Origin: Strigamia acuminata
Lineage: Eukaryota; Arthropoda; Chilopoda; Geophilomorpha; Linotaeniidae
NCBI GenBank assembly: GCA_949358305.1
Contig: OX442314.1
Coordinates: forward strand, 50,664,581-50,728,580
Direction: 5' to 3'
Length of the DNA stretch: 64,000 nt
A model generated the notes under the pieces. The model saw only the letters and a list, made by a program, of their open reading frames with translations. It was not told the origin of the DNA and did not search any database. Of this stretch, positions 25,013 to 40,241 are shown one piece after another (the stretch's first letter is position 1; each line of letters begins with the position of its first letter). Both the position numbers and the translations under genes were made by a program.

Positions 25013-27702
25013 ATACAGTAGCATGAGCGTAACTTGAGTGAATTGATTTTTATATACAATTTTCATCTGCATCTTTGCACATTAATTTGTTTAAAAGTAA
25101 AAGAAAAAAACAATTTACTTAATTCAACTAATTTGTGTTGTGAGGAGGTGGTCCGATCCATCCGATTCCGAATTAACTCAGCGAAGCTTAGGCGGTGGTG
25201 GTGGTTTGCCAAAATGGCTAATGGCTGAAATGAAAAGTGAAACAAATACAGAATTGTCGATTCGATTCGATTCGCTCGGAGGTACTTGAGTGTGGGACTT
25301 GAGGACGGTGAAAGAAAACGCTGAAAACGCTAGCTGCGAGGTCGAGGTCGAGGGAGGATGGAGATTGTTGGTTGTTGTCTGCACGCGTGCACAAGTGGAT
25401 GGATGGATGGATGGATGGATGGATGGATGGATGGATGTCGAATTGTCGAGCAAGTGAGGAATAATTTCATTCCGATAAAGCAGTACGATGGGCGGCAAGT
25501 GGCTCTCGTCTCGTCTCATCTCATCTCATCAGGCACGGGAACTCACTCGTACTTGTTGCGCACTCTAGCGAGTAAATACTAAAATAAAAGAAGCTGATCT
25601 GTGATCACGGAGTTATGTTGAAAACGTCATTTGTGCTACTTGTTCCGCGATTAACATTGAATTCAATGCTAAATGTAAGCCTACTTATTTGCACTTCAGT
25701 ACAAAACATTATATTTATTAATATATAGGTATAGGTCTGTATATATCCTAGTACAGGGTATATATAGTCTAGCTTATATAAAGCTGTTGTGCACCCACAG
25801 GATTATGCCATTTGATAATGTGAGCCGGTCGGGTGAGGACTGAGCCGAGGAGCGAGTTAGGAGTTAGCCATTTTGTGAATCTTATTGTGAATTTTATTTG
25901 TGATTGTTGAGCGTGGCGAGGCGAGGCGAGGCGAGGCGAGGCGAGGCGAGGCGAGGAGCGGAGCCATTTTAATCTCATTTAGAAGGTACTCGTAGAGTTG
26001 TGATTTGAATTGGTTTGAAATTGCTGAAATTGAATTGAAAATTTGAAAATTAAAAAGGAAAATAAAGTTTGAAATGACATTTTATTTGATTTCTTCTGTC
26101 TATTTTGTCTATTTATTTCATTTGATTTGATTTGGGATGATGATTAAGCCAGATATATTTTGATGAATTTCGAGTGAATTTGTACGTGATTTTGATGAAA
26201 TTCGAGTTAATTCTATAAGATTTTGATGAGTTCAAGTGAATTTATTGAGATTTTGATGAATTGCGAGTGAATTTCAAACGTTTTTTGTAAATTTCAAACG
26301 ATTTTTGTAAATTTTAAACGGTTTTTTGTAAATTTTAAACGGTTTTTTGTTATTTCCCTCCAAATTTTGGAATTTTGATCAAATTCTCCATTTTTCTCAA
26401 ATTTGACAAATTTTTGTCAAATGTTTGTCAAATTTTTCTCAACTTTTTCTCAACTTTTTCTCAACTTTTTCTCAACTTTTTCTCAACTTTTTCTCAACTT
26501 TTTCTCAACTTTTTCTCAACTTTTTCTCAACTTTTTCTCAACTTTTTCTCAACTTTTCCTCAAATTTTTCTCAAATTTTGAGAAATTTTGAGAAATTTTT
26601 CTCAAATGTTTGTCAAATTTTTCTCAACATTTTGTCAAATTTTTCTCAACTTTTTCTCAACTTTTTCTCAACTTTTTCTCAACTTTTTCTCAACTTTTTC
26701 TCAACTTTTTCTCAACTTTTTCTCAACTTTTTCTCAAATTTTGACAAATTTTGAGAAATTTTTCTCAATTTTTTTTAAAATTTGACAAATTTTTCTCAAA
26801 CTTGACAAATTTTTCTCAAATTTGACAAATTACTAACAATTTTTGACAGCCTCGAATAAACGCCGGGGCGTTTATTAATTTATTCGACCCGACCCACTGC
26901 CGGGCGGGTCGGTTCGGGGCGGCATTTATGAGTGCACTACACGACGCCCAGCCCCCGGCGTTTAATCGAGTCCCGGCGCTTAGTCACGTCCGGCGTTTAA
27001 TCGAGGCAGTACGGTATTTGCCAAATTTTTTTGACAAATTTTGACAAATTTTGTCAATTTTTTTTGACAAACATTTTTGACAAATTTTGACAAATTTTTT
27101 TGACAAATTTTAACAAATTTTATTTTTTATCAAAGTTTCTACAAATTTTTCTCAAATTTTCCCTCAAATTGTGCCTTATTTCCCAAATTTTCCCTACACA
27201 TTTTCTCATTTTGCCCCAAATTTTGAAATTTTTGTCCAATTTTTGTCAAATTTTGGTCAAATATTGGTAACATAACCTAAAGTGCCTTAACTTAACCTAA
27301 CGTGCCCTTAAACGTTACATTTTGTAACGTTTCAATGATGAAAATGGCTAAAAATGGCCATTTTTTGATGAAAAATGGCTAAAAATGGCCATTTTATGAT
27401 AAAAAGTGGCTGAAAATGGCCATTTTTTGATGAGAAATGGCTAAAAATGGCAATTTTTGATGAAATACAGCCATTTTTTTTTCATAAAAAAGCCTAAAAT
27501 TAGCCAGATATTATTGCAATGCTGAATGCCAAAGTGATAATTAAAAGCAAATAACCGAAAGCTTCAAATTGCGGCCCAAGCGTTTACAGTATTTTATCGA
27601 TTAAGAACCCGGCTCCAATTCGAAGCTTTCTGGTATGTCAACTATGGGCCTACATACATGTTTTGGTTTGTGTTTTTTTTTTTTTTTTTTTTTCTTTTGC
27701 AG

Positions 27703-29450
27703 TTGAGCATTGGTTTCTGCGCCATCAAAGCGAACATGTTGCCATGTTACACGAAGGTATTTCCCGCTACGCATCTACTTACGACAAGGACTCGGTCCAT
27801 TCGTTTCCATTTTACTCGGATTTAAATGATGAAAAAGAGACTATCAAAATGCTTATTTCAAAAGACATGTCTAAGCTGAATATAATCCCAACTAGTGACA
27901 AAGAAAAACCTCCAATAATGACAGATTGTGAAAAAGCAAAAAGATCACAAAATTTGGATAAAAACCAATCAGAGACATCCCTGAATTTAAATTACAATCA
28001 AGCAAAAAGCTCAGTAAAATTGGATTACCAACAAACAGAGAGATCTCAAAATTTGAATGATGAACGACGAAAAAAATCACCAATTTTGGATTTCGAGCCT
28101 AAAGGAAGATCGTTAAATTTGGATTACGAACAACCAGAAATATATCTAAGTTTGGATTATGAAGAACCAGAGAGATCCCGAAATTTGAATTTCGCACAGC
28201 CAAAACCATCCCTAAATTTAAATTACGACAAACCAGAATTTTCCCAGAATATCGATGAGGAAACATTAGAAAAATTACTTCATCCGGGTTCTGATGACAC
28301 AGTGACATTTCTTTTTCAGTCATATACTGAAAAAAGAGAAAGAATTCTACAATCCGTTCATGAAAATCTACGAAATTCTGACAAACTACCAAGATTACAT
28401 GATCCAGATTGTGCAATACAATTAAGATCATATATTCCAGATTCTGAAACACTATTGAAATTACGTCAACTAGATTCAGAAGTACTAGTAAGATTACAAG
28501 ACGCAGACACTGAAACACAACCAAGACCGCGTCAAGCAGAGCCTGAAAGACAATTACAATTAAATCAAATTGATTGTGAAGCAGAATTGCAATTACATCA
28601 AATGGATTCCGAAACACTACTAAGATTTCATCATCCTGATTCGAAAACACTGCAAAGATTTCATCATCCGAATTCTGAAACACTACTTAGATTTCATAGT
28701 CCAGATTCTGAAACACTACTTAGATTTCATAGTCCAGATTCTGAACCGGAATTACAATTACATCAAATAGATTATTCTGAAACACTACTAAGGTTACACA
28801 ATCTCGATTTTGAAACCACACCAAGTTTTTACCATCTCGACTCTGAAAAAATGCTGAGCTTACGTCATCCAGATACTGAATCATCGACAACGTTACATCA
28901 CTTAGATTCAGAAACACTTGTAAGATTACATCAGCTGGATTCTGAATTCCCGTCAATATTACATCATTTAGATTCTGAAACGCTACAAAGATTACATCAG
29001 CTAGATTCTGAAAATGCACCGAGATCACATCACCAAGACTCTGAAATAATGCAGAGATTACACCATTCAGATTCCGATAAATTACCGAGAGTTCATCATC
29101 CAGATTCTGAAAAACCACCACGAGTGCATTATCCAGATTATGATAAACCCGAAAGACTACTAAAATCGGATTATTCTGAAAAACCAGACAGACTGGTAAA
29201 ATTCGATAATTCCGAACATCGACCAGGAATATTTTTGGATTCATATTTTGAAAAAGCGTCTCCACCAATCACAAATTTAGATCCCGGCAAGCCACCATTA
29301 CCAATCATGTTCCTGAGAGCCGATCCCGGCAAACCGCCAAAACCAAAAATAAACATGTCAAATTCAAATTCAAATTCAAATTCAAATTCCAGCAAGATAC
29401 CAAAACCCATCTCGAGCAAAGATGTTCGAATACCGGAGAAATATTTTTAG
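27703..29450 (+). CDS. Terminal-exon ORF, copy 6
   Basis: Same 581-residue product as copy 1 with no amino-acid difference seen. Acceptor CAG ends at 27702. Confidence 0.7.
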
Positions 29451-29790
29451 ATTTAAGATGTAAGATTCGATTAAATATTCAATATTGTGTCTAGAAATTA
29501 AACACAAAAATGTACCGCAACTTTTGAATAAGTTGTTAAAAAAAAAACAGTTAAATATAAAATTTTAAAAAAATATATATACTCAATTTTTATTACATTT
29601 ATTCGTATGTCCCACACAACAAAAATATTGTTTTCTTTGCACCAGAATTAAGACAGCATTGTGTCGCAAATAAAAATGCATTTTGAGTAAAATTCCAAAC
29701 CTCTTGTAAAATAATCTCAAAATTTATACAATAAACATTTGTTCCATTAATTTAATACCGCAACAACAAAATTATATAATATAAAAAAGT

Positions 29791-30042
29791 ATGAAATTAA
29801 TTCATCCAATTGATGAGAGAGAGAACTAACCGGGTTAGGTTTAGGTCGTGGGCCTAACTTTGTACTTAACCAACTGGACACATTTGAATCAATGATCAAA
29901 CTAATCAAACCAATCTTAAACGATGTATGTCTTAATTTCTTCTAAGTAAATCCACTTCATTTCGCAGTAGGGTTTGACATTTTGGTTCCGGTTTTGGTTT
30001 ACCTTTTGTTTCGATCCGGGCTGTGAAGAAAACCTAAAATTG
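29791..30042 (+). pseudogene. Exon 1-2 remnant, unit 6
   Basis: Frameshifted exon 1 from ATG 29791, open exon 2 at 29971-30042. Confidence 0.72.
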
Positions 30043-30066
30043 GTAAGAAACGTCTTTACTGGGAAA

Positions 30067-30101
<35 letters not shown>

Positions 30102-32782
30102 ATACAGTAGCATGAGCGTAACTTGAGTGAATTGATTTTTATATACAATTTTCATCTGCATCTTTGCACATTAATTTGTTTAAAAGTAAAAGAAAAAAAC
30201 AATTTACTTAATTCAACTAATTTGTGTTGTGAGGAGGTGGTCCGATCCATCCGATTCCGAATTAACTCAGCGAAGCTTAGGCGGTGGTGGTGGTTTGCCA
30301 AAATGGCTAATGGCTGAAATGAAAAGTGAAACAAATACAGAATTGTCGATTCGATTCGATTCGCTCGGAGGTACTTGAGTGTGGGACTTGAGGACGGTGA
30401 AAGAAAACGCTGAAAACGCTAGCTGCGAGGTCGAGGTCGAGGGAGGATGGAGATTGTTGGTTGTTGTCTGCACGCGTGCACAAGTGGATGGATGGATGGA
30501 TGGATGGATGGATGGATGGATGTCGAATTGTCGAGCAAGTGAGGAATAATTTCATTCCGATAAAGCAGTACGATGGGCGGCAAGTGGCTCTCGTCTCGTC
30601 TCATCTCATCTCATCAGGCACGGGAACTCACTCGTACTTGTTGCGCACTCTAGCGAGTAAATACTAAAATAAAAGAAGCTGATCTGTGATCACGGAGTTA
30701 TGTTGAAAACGTCATTTGTGCTACTTGTTCCGCGATTAACATTGAATTCAATGCTAAATGTAAGCCTACTTATTTGCACTTCAGTACAAAACATTATATT
30801 TATTAATATATAGGTATAGGTCTGTATATATCCTAGTACAGGGTATATATAGTCTAGCTTATATAAAGCTGTTGTGCACCCACAGGATTATGCCATTTGA
30901 TAATGTGAGCCGGTCGGGTGAGGACTGAGCCGAGGAGCGAGTTAGGAGTTAGCCATTTTGTGAATCTTATTGTGAATTTTATTTGTGATTGTTGAGCGTG
31001 GCGAGGCGAGGCGAGGCGAGGCGAGGCGAGGCGAGGAGCGGAGCCATTTTAATCTCATTTAGAAGGTACTCGTAGAGTTGTGATTTGAATTGGTTTGAAA
31101 TTGCTGAAATTGAATTGAAAATTTGAAAATTAAAAAGGAAAATAAAGTTTGAAATGACATTTTATTTGATTTCTTCTGTCTATTTTGTCTATTTATTTCA
31201 TTTGATTTGATTTGGGATGATGATTAAGCCAGATATATTTTGATGAATTTCGAGTGAATTTGTACGTGATTTTGATGAAATTCGAGTTAATTCTATAAGA
31301 TTTTGATGAGTTCAAGTGAATTTATTGAGATTTTGATGAATTGCGAGTGAATTTCAAACGTTTTTTGTAAATTTCAAACGATTTTTGTAAATTTTAAACG
31401 GTTTTTTGTAAATTTTAAACGGTTTTTTGTTATTTCCCTCCAAATTTTGGAATTTTGATCAAATTCTCCATTTTTCTCAAATTTGACAAATTTTTGTCAA
31501 ATGTTTGTCAAATTTTTCTCAACTTTTTCTCAACTTTTTCTCAACTTTTTCTCAACTTTTTCTCAACTTTTTCTCAACTTTTTCTCAACTTTTTCTCAAC
31601 TTTTTCTCAACTTTTTCTCAACTTTTTCTCAACTTTTCCTCAAATTTTTCTCAAATTTTGAGAAATTTTGAGAAATTTTTCTCAAATGTTTGTCAAATTT
31701 TTCTCAACATTTTGTCAAATTTTTCTCAACTTTTTCTCAACTTTTTCTCAACTTTTTCTCAACTTTTTCTCAACTTTTTCTCAACTTTTTCTCAACTTTT
31801 TCTCAACTTTTTCTCAAATTTTGACAAATTTTGAGAAATTTTTCTCAATTTTTTTTAAAATTTGACAAATTTTTCTCAAACTTGACAAATTTTTCTCAAA
31901 TTTGACAAATTACTAACAATTTTTGACAGCCTCGAATAAACGCCGGGGCGTTTATTAATTTATTCGACCCGACCCACTGCCGGGCGGGTCGGTTCGGGGC
32001 GGCATTTATGAGTGCACTACACGACGCCGAGCCCCCGGCGTTTAATCGAGTCCCGGCGCTTAGTCACGTCCGGCGTTTAATCGAGGCAGTACGGTATTTG
32101 CCAAATTTTTTTGACAAATTTTGACAAATTTTGTCAATTTTTTTTGACAAACATTTTTGACAAATTTTGACAAATTTTTTTGACAAATTTTAACAAATTT
32201 TATTTTTTATCAAAGTTTCTACAAATTTTTCTCAAATTTTCCCTCAAATTGTGCCTTATTTCCCAAATTTTCCCTACACATTTTCTCATTTTGCCCCAAA
32301 TTTTGAAATTTTTGTCCAATTTTTGTCAAATTTTGGTCAAATATTGGTAACATAACCTAAAGTGCCTTAACTTAACCTAACGTGCCCTTAAACGTTACAT
32401 TTTGTAACGTTTCAATGATGAAAATGGCTAAAAATGGCCATTTTTTGATGAAAAATGGCTAAAAATGGCCATTTTATGATAAAAAGTGGCTGAAAATGGC
32501 CATTTTTTGATGAGAAATGGCTAAAAATGGCAATTTTTGATGAAATACAGCCATTTTTTTTTCATAAAAAAGCCTAAAATTAGCCAGATATTATTGCAAT
32601 GCTGAATGCCAAAGTGATAATTAAAAGCAAATAACCGAAAGCTTCAAATTGCGGCCCAAGCGTTTACAGTATTTTATCGATTAAGAACCCGGCTCCAATT
32701 CGAAGCTTTCTGGTATGTCAACTATGGGCCTACATACATGTTTTGGTTTGTGTTTTTTTTTTTTTTTTTTTTTCTTTTGCAG

Positions 32783-34530
32783 TTGAGCATTGGTTTCTGC
32801 GCCATCAAAGCGAACATGTTGCCATGTTACACGAAGGTATTTCCCGCTACGCATCTACTTACGACAAGGACTCGGTCCATTCGTTTCCATTTTACTCGGA
32901 TTTAAATGATGAAAAAGAGACTATCAAAATGCTTATTTCAAAAGACATGTCTAAGCTGAATATAATCCCAACTAGTGACAAAGAAAAACCTCCAATAATG
33001 ACAGATTGTGAAAAAGCAAAAAGATCACAAAATTTGGATAAAAACCAATCAGAGACATCCCTGAATTTAAATTACAATCAAGCAAAAAGCTCAGTAAAAT
33101 TGGATTACCAACAAACAGAGAGATCTCAAAATTTGAATGATGAACGACGAAAAAAATCACCAATTTTGGATTTCGAGCCTAAAGGAAGATCGTTAAATTT
33201 GGATTACGAACAACCAGAAATATATCTAAGTTTGGATTATGAAGAACCAGAGAGATCCCGAAATTTGAATTTCGCACAGCCAAAACCATCCCTAAATTTA
33301 AATTACGACAAACCAGAATTTTCCCAGAATATCGATGAGGAAACATTAGAAAAATTACTTCATCCGGGTTCTGATGACACAGTGACATTTCTTTTTCAGT
33401 CATATACTGAAAAAAGAGAAAGAATTCTACAATCCGTTCATGAAAATCTACGAAATTCTGACAAACTACCAAGATTACATGATCCAGATTGTGCAATACA
33501 ATTAAGATCATATATTCCAGATTCTGAAACACTATTGAAATTACGTCAACTAGATTCAGAAGTACTAGTAAGATTACAAGACGCAGACACTGAAACACAA
33601 CCAAGACCGCGTCAAGCAGAGCCTGAAAGACAATTACAATTAAATCAAATTGATTGTGAAGCAGAATTGCAATTACATCAAATGGATTCCGAAACACTAC
33701 TAAGATTTCATCATCCTGATTCGAAAACACTGCAAAGATTTCATCATCCGAATTCTGAAACACTACTTAGATTTCATAGTCCAGATTCTGAAACACTACT
33801 TAGATTTCATAGTCCAGATTCTGAACCGGAATTACAATTACATCAAATAGATTATTCTGAAACACTACTAAGGTTACACAATCTCGATTTTGAAACCACA
33901 CCAAGTTTTTACCATCTCGACTCTGAAAAAATGCTGAGCTTACGTCATCCAGATACTGAATCATCGACAACGTTACATCACTTAGATTCAGAAACACTTG
34001 TAAGATTACATCAGCTGGATTCTGAATTCCCGTCAATATTACATCATTTAGATTCTGAAACGCTACAAAGATTACATCAGCTAGATTCTGAAAATGCACC
34101 GAGATCACATCACCAAGACTCTGAAATAATGCAGAGATTACACCATTCAGATTCCGATAAATTACCGAGAGTTCATCATCCAGATTCTGAAAAACCACCA
34201 CGAGTGCATTATCCAGATTATGATAAACCCGAAAGACTACTAAAATCGGATTATTCTGAAAAACCAGACAGACTGGTAAAATTCGATAATTCCGAACATC
34301 GACCAGGAATATTTTTGGATTCATATTTTGAAAAAGCGTCTCCACCAATCACAAATTTAGATCCCGGCAAGCCACCATTACCAATCATGTTCCTGAGAGC
34401 CGATCCCGGCAAACCGCCAAAACCAAAAATAAACATGTCAAATTCAAATTCAAATTCAAATTCAAATTCCAGCAAGATACCAAAACCCATCTCGAGCAAA
34501 GATGTTCGAATACCGGAGAAATATTTTTAG
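32783..34530 (+). CDS. Terminal-exon ORF, copy 7
   Basis: Same 581-residue product as copy 1 with no amino-acid difference seen. Acceptor CAG ends at 32782. Confidence 0.7.
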
Positions 34531-34870
34531 ATTTAAGATGTAAGATTCGATTAAATATTCAATATTGTGTCTAGAAATTAAACACAAAAATGTACCGCAA
34601 CTTTTGAATAAGTTGTTAAAAAAAAAACAGTTAAATATAAAATTTTAAAAAAATATATATACTCAATTTTTATTACATTTATTCGTATGTCCCACACAAC
34701 AAAAATATTGTTTTCTTTGCACCAGAATTAAGACAGCATTGTGTCGCAAATAAAAATGCATTTTGAGTAAAATTCCAAACCTCTTGTAAAATAATCTCAA
34801 AATTTATACAATAAACATTTGTTCCATTAATTTAATACCGCAACAACAAAATTATATAATATAAAAAAGT

Positions 34871-35122
34871 ATGAAATTAATTCATCCAATTGATGAGAGA
34901 GAGAACTAACCGGGTTAGGTTTAGGTCGTGGGCCTAACTTTGTACTTAACCAACTGGACACATTTGAATCAATGATCAAACTAATCAAACCAATCTTAAA
35001 CGATGTATGTCTTAATTTCTTCTAAGTAAATCCACTTCATTTCGCAGTAGGGTTTGACATTTTGGTTCCGGTTTTGGTTTACCTTTTGTTTCGATCCGGG
35101 CTGTGAAGAAAACCTAAAATTG
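34871..35122 (+). pseudogene. Exon 1-2 remnant, unit 7
   Basis: Frameshifted exon 1 from ATG 34871, open exon 2 at 35051-35122. Confidence 0.72.
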
Positions 35123-37842
35123 GTAAGAAACGTCTTTACTGGGAAAGAAAGAAATAAATAAATACAGTAGCATGAGCGTAACTTGAGTGAATTGATTTTT
35201 ATATACAATTTTCATCTGCATCTTTGCACATTAATTTGTTTAAAAGTAAAAGAAAAAAACAATTTACTTAATTCAACTAATTTGTGTTGTGAGGAGGTGG
35301 TCCGATCCATCCGATTCCGAATTAACTCAGCGAAGCTTAGGCGGTGGTGGTGGTTTGCCAAAATGGCTAATGGCTGAAATGAAAAGTGAAACAAATACAG
35401 AATTGTCGATTCGATTCGATTCGCTCGGAGGTACTTGAGTGTGGGACTTGAGGACGGTGAAAGAAAACGCTGAAAACGCTAGCTGCGAGGTCGAGGTCGA
35501 GGGAGGATGGAGATTGTTGGTTGTTGTCTGCACGCGTGCACAAGTGGATGGATGGATGGATGGATGGATGGATGGATGGATGTCGAATTGTCGAGCAAGT
35601 GAGGAATAATTTCATTCCGATAAAGCAGTACGATGGGCGGCAAGTGGCTCTCGTCTCGTCTCATCTCATCTCATCAGGCACGGGAACTCACTCGTACTTG
35701 TTGCGCACTCTAGCGAGTAAATACTAAAATAAAAGAAGCTGATCTGTGATCACGGAGTTATGTTGAAAACGTCATTTGTGCTACTTGTTCCGCGATTAAC
35801 ATTGAATTCAATGCTAAATGTAAGCCTACTTATTTGCACTTCAGTACAAAACATTATATTTATTAATATATAGGTATAGGTCTGTATATATCCTAGTACA
35901 GGGTATATATAGTCTAGCTTATATAAAGCTGTTGTGCACCCACAGGATTATGCCATTTGATAATGTGAGCCGGTCGGGTGAGGACTGAGCCGAGGAGCGA
36001 GTTAGGAGTTAGCCATTTTGTGAATCTTATTGTGAATTTTATTTGTGATTGTTGAGCGTGGCGAGGCGAGGCGAGGCGAGGCGAGGCGAGGCGAGGAGCG
36101 GAGCCATTTTAATCTCATTTAGAAGGTACTCGTAGAGTTGTGATTTGAATTGGTTTGAAATTGCTGAAATTGAATTGAAAATTTGAAAATTAAAAAGGAA
36201 AATAAAGTTTGAAATGACATTTTATTTGATTTCTTCTGTCTATTTTGTCTATTTATTTCATTTGATTTGATTTGGGATGATGATTAAGCCAGATATATTT
36301 TGATGAATTTCGAGTGAATTTGTACGTGATTTTGATGAAATTCGAGTTAATTCTATAAGATTTTGATGAGTTCAAGTGAATTTATTGAGATTTTGATGAA
36401 TTGCGAGTGAATTTCAAACGTTTTTTGTAAATTTCAAACGATTTTTGTAAATTTTAAACGGTTTTTTGTAAATTTTAAACGGTTTTTTGTTATTTCCCTC
36501 CAAATTTTGGAATTTTGATCAAATTCTCCATTTTTCTCAAATTTGACAAATTTTTGTCAAATGTTTGTCAAATTTTTCTCAACTTTTTCTCAACTTTTTC
36601 TCAACTTTTTCTCAACTTTTTCTCAACTTTTTCTCAACTTTTTCTCAACTTTTTCTCAACTTTTTCTCAACTTTTTCTCAACTTTTTCTCAACTTTTCCT
36701 CAAATTTTTCTCAAATTTTGAGAAATTTTGAGAAATTTTTCTCAAATGTTTGTCAAATTTTTCTCAACATTTTGTCAAATTTTTCTCAACTTTTTCTCAA
36801 CTTTTTCTCAACTTTTTCTCAACTTTTTCTCAACTTTTTCTCAACTTTTTCTCAACTTTTTCTCAACTTTTTCTCAAATTTTGACAAATTTTGAGAAATT
36901 TTTCTCAATTTTTTTTAAAATTTGACAAATTTTTCTCAAACTTGACAAATTTTTCTCAAATTTGACAAATTACTAACAATTTTTGACAGCCTCGAATAAA
37001 CGCCGGGGCGTTTATTAATTTATTCGACCCGACCCACTGCCGGGCGGGTCGGTTCGGGGCGGCATTTATGAGTGCACTACACGACGCCGAGCCCCCGGCG
37101 TTTAATCGAGTCCCGGCGCTTAGTCACGTCCGGCGTTTAATCGAGGCAGTACGGTATTTGCCAAATTTTTTTGACAAATTTTGACAAATTTTGTCAATTT
37201 TTTTTGACAAACATTTTTGACAAATTTTGACAAATTTTTTTGACAAATTTTAACAAATTTTATTTTTTATCAAAGTTTCTACAAATTTTTCTCAAATTTT
37301 CCCTCAAATTGTGCCTTATTTCCCAAATTTTCCCTACACATTTTCTCATTTTGCCCCAAATTTTGAAATTTTTGTCCAATTTTTGTCAAATTTTGGTCAA
37401 ATATTGGTAACATAACCTAAAGTGCCTTAACTTAACCTAACGTGCCCTTAAACGTTACATTTTGTAACGTTTCAATGATGAAAATGGCTAAAAATGGCCA
37501 TTTTTTGATGAAAAATGGCTAAAAATGGCCATTTTATGATAAAAAGTGGCTGAAAATGGCCATTTTTTGATGAGAAATGGCTAAAAATGGCAATTTTTGA
37601 TGAAATACAGCCATTTTTTTTTCATAAAAAAGCCTAAAATTAGCCAGATATTATTGCAATGCTGAATGCCAAAGTGATAATTAAAAGCAAATAACCGAAA
37701 GCTTCAAATTGCGGCCCAAGCGTTTACAGTATTTTATCGATTAAGAACCCGGCTCCAATTCGAAGCTTTCTGGTATGTCAACTATGGGCCTACATACATG
37801 TTTTGGTTTGTGTTTTTTTTTTTTTTTTTTTTTCTTTTGCAG

Positions 37843-39590
37843 TTGAGCATTGGTTTCTGCGCCATCAAAGCGAACATGTTGCCATGTTACACGAAGGTAT
37901 TTCCCGCTACGCATCTACTTACGACAAGGACTCGGTCCATTCGTTTCCATTTTACTCGGATTTAAATGATGAAAAAGAGACTATCAAAATGCTTATTTCA
38001 AAAGACATGTCTAAGCTGAATATAATCCCAACTAGTGACAAAGAAAAACCTCCAATAATGACAGATTGTGAAAAAGCAAAAAGATCACAAAATTTGGATA
38101 AAAACCAATCAGAGACATCCCTGAATTTAAATTACAATCAAGCAAAAAGCTCAGTAAAATTGGATTACCAACAAACAGAGAGATCTCAAAATTTGAATGA
38201 TGAACGACGAAAAAAATCACCAATTTTGGATTTCGAGCCTAAAGGAAGATCGTTAAATTTGGATTACGAACAACCAGAAATATATCTAAGTTTGGATTAT
38301 GAAGAACCAGAGAGATCCCGAAATTTGAATTTCGCACAGCCAAAACCATCCCTAAATTTAAATTACGACAAACCAGAATTTTCCCAGAATATCGATGAGG
38401 AAACATTAGAAAAATTACTTCATCCGGGTTCTGATGACACAGTGACATTTCTTTTTCAGTCATATACTGAAAAAAGAGAAAGAATTCTACAATCCGTTCA
38501 TGAAAATCTACGAAATTCTGACAAACTACCAAGATTACATGATCCAGATTGTGCAATACAATTAAGATCATATATTCCAGATTCTGAAACACTATTGAAA
38601 TTACGTCAACTAGATTCAGAAGTACTAGTAAGATTACAAGACGCAGACACTGAAACACAACCAAGACCGCGTCAAGCAGAGCCTGAAAGACAATTACAAT
38701 TAAATCAAATTGATTGTGAAGCAGAATTGCAATTACATCAAATGGATTCCGAAACACTACTAAGATTTCATCATCCTGATTCGAAAACACTGCAAAGATT
38801 TCATCATCCGAATTCTGAAACACTACTTAGATTTCATAGTCCAGATTCTGAAACACTACTTAGATTTCATAGTCCAGATTCTGAACCGGAATTACAATTA
38901 CATCAAATAGATTATTCTGAAACACTACTAAGGTTACACAATCTCGATTTTGAAACCACACCAAGTTTTTACCATCTCGACTCTGAAAAAATGCTGAGCT
39001 TACGTCATCCAGATACTGAATCATCGACAACGTTACATCACTTAGATTCAGAAACACTTGTAAGATTACATCAGCTGGATTCTGAATTCCCGTCAATATT
39101 ACATCATTTAGATTCTGAAACGCTACAAAGATTACATCAGCTAGATTCTGAAAATGCACCGAGATCACATCACCAAGACTCTGAAATAATGCAGAGATTA
39201 CACCATTCAGATTCCGATAAATTACCGAGAGTTCATCATCCAGATTCTGAAAAACCACCACGAGTGCATTATCCAGATTATGATAAACCCGAAAGACTAC
39301 TAAAATCGGATTATTCTGAAAAACCAGACAGACTGGTAAAATTCGATAATTCCGAACATCGACCAGGAATATTTTTGGATTCATATTTTGAAAAAGCGTC
39401 TCCACCAATCACAAATTTAGATCCCGGCAAGCCACCATTACCAATCATGTTCCTGAGAGCCGATCCCGGCAAACCGCCAAAACCAAAAATAAACATGTCA
39501 AATTCAAATTCAAATTCAAATTCAAATTCCAGCAAGATACCAAAACCCATCTCGAGCAAAGATGTTCGAATACCGGAGAAATATTTTTAG
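37843..39590 (+). CDS. Terminal-exon ORF, copy 8
   Basis: Same 581-residue product as copy 1 with no amino-acid difference seen. Acceptor CAG ends at 37842. Confidence 0.7.
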
Positions 39591-39930
39591 ATTTAAGATG
39601 TAAGATTCGATTAAATATTCAATATTGTGTCTAGAAATTAAACACAAAAATGTACCGCAACTTTTGAATAAGTTGTTAAAAAAAAAACAGTTAAATATAA
39701 AATTTTAAAAAAATATATATACTCAATTTTTATTACATTTATTCGTATGTCCCACACAACAAAAATATTGTTTTCTTTGCACCAGAATTAAGACAGCATT
39801 GTGTCGCAAATAAAAATGCATTTTGAGTAAAATTCCAAACCTCTTGTAAAATAATCTCAAAATTTATACAATAAACATTTGTTCCATTAATTTAATACCG
39901 CAACAACAAAATTATATAATATAAAAAAGT

Positions 39931-40182
39931 ATGAAATTAATTCATCCAATTGATGAGAGAGAGAACTAACCGGGTTAGGTTTAGGTCGTGGGCCTAACTT
40001 TGTACTTAACCAACTGGACACATTTGAATCAATGATCAAACTAATCAAACCAATCTTAAACGATGTATGTCTTAATTTCTTCTAAGTAAATCCACTTCAT
40101 TTCGCAGTAGGGTTTGACATTTTGGTTCCGGTTTTGGTTTACCTTTTGTTTCGATCCGGGCTGTGAAGAAAACCTAAAATTG
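39931..40182 (+). pseudogene. Exon 1-2 remnant, unit 8
   Basis: Frameshifted exon 1 from ATG 39931, open exon 2 at 40111-40182. Confidence 0.72.
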
Positions 40183-40206
40183 GTAAGAAACGTCTTTACT
40201 GGGAAA

Positions 40207-40241
<35 letters not shown>

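Larger units (their letters stand above)
20378..25461 (+). repeat. Array unit 5
   Basis: Length 5084 bp. Minisatellite 11+8 copies, long ATAA tract, (GGAT)10 at 25397-25437. Same length class as units 8 and 9. Confidence 0.95.
25462..30546 (+). repeat. Array unit 6
   Basis: Length 5085 bp. The only unit with eight GGCGA copies instead of seven (about 25917-25956), a 5-bp gain. Minisatellite 11+8, long ATAA tract, (GGAT)9 at 30486-30522. Confidence 0.95.
30547..35606 (+). repeat. Array unit 7
   Basis: Length 5060 bp. Minisatellite 11+8, short ATAA tract, (GGAT)9 at 35546-35582. Carries a C-to-G change at 32029 in the GC-rich island, shared only with unit 8. Confidence 0.95.
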
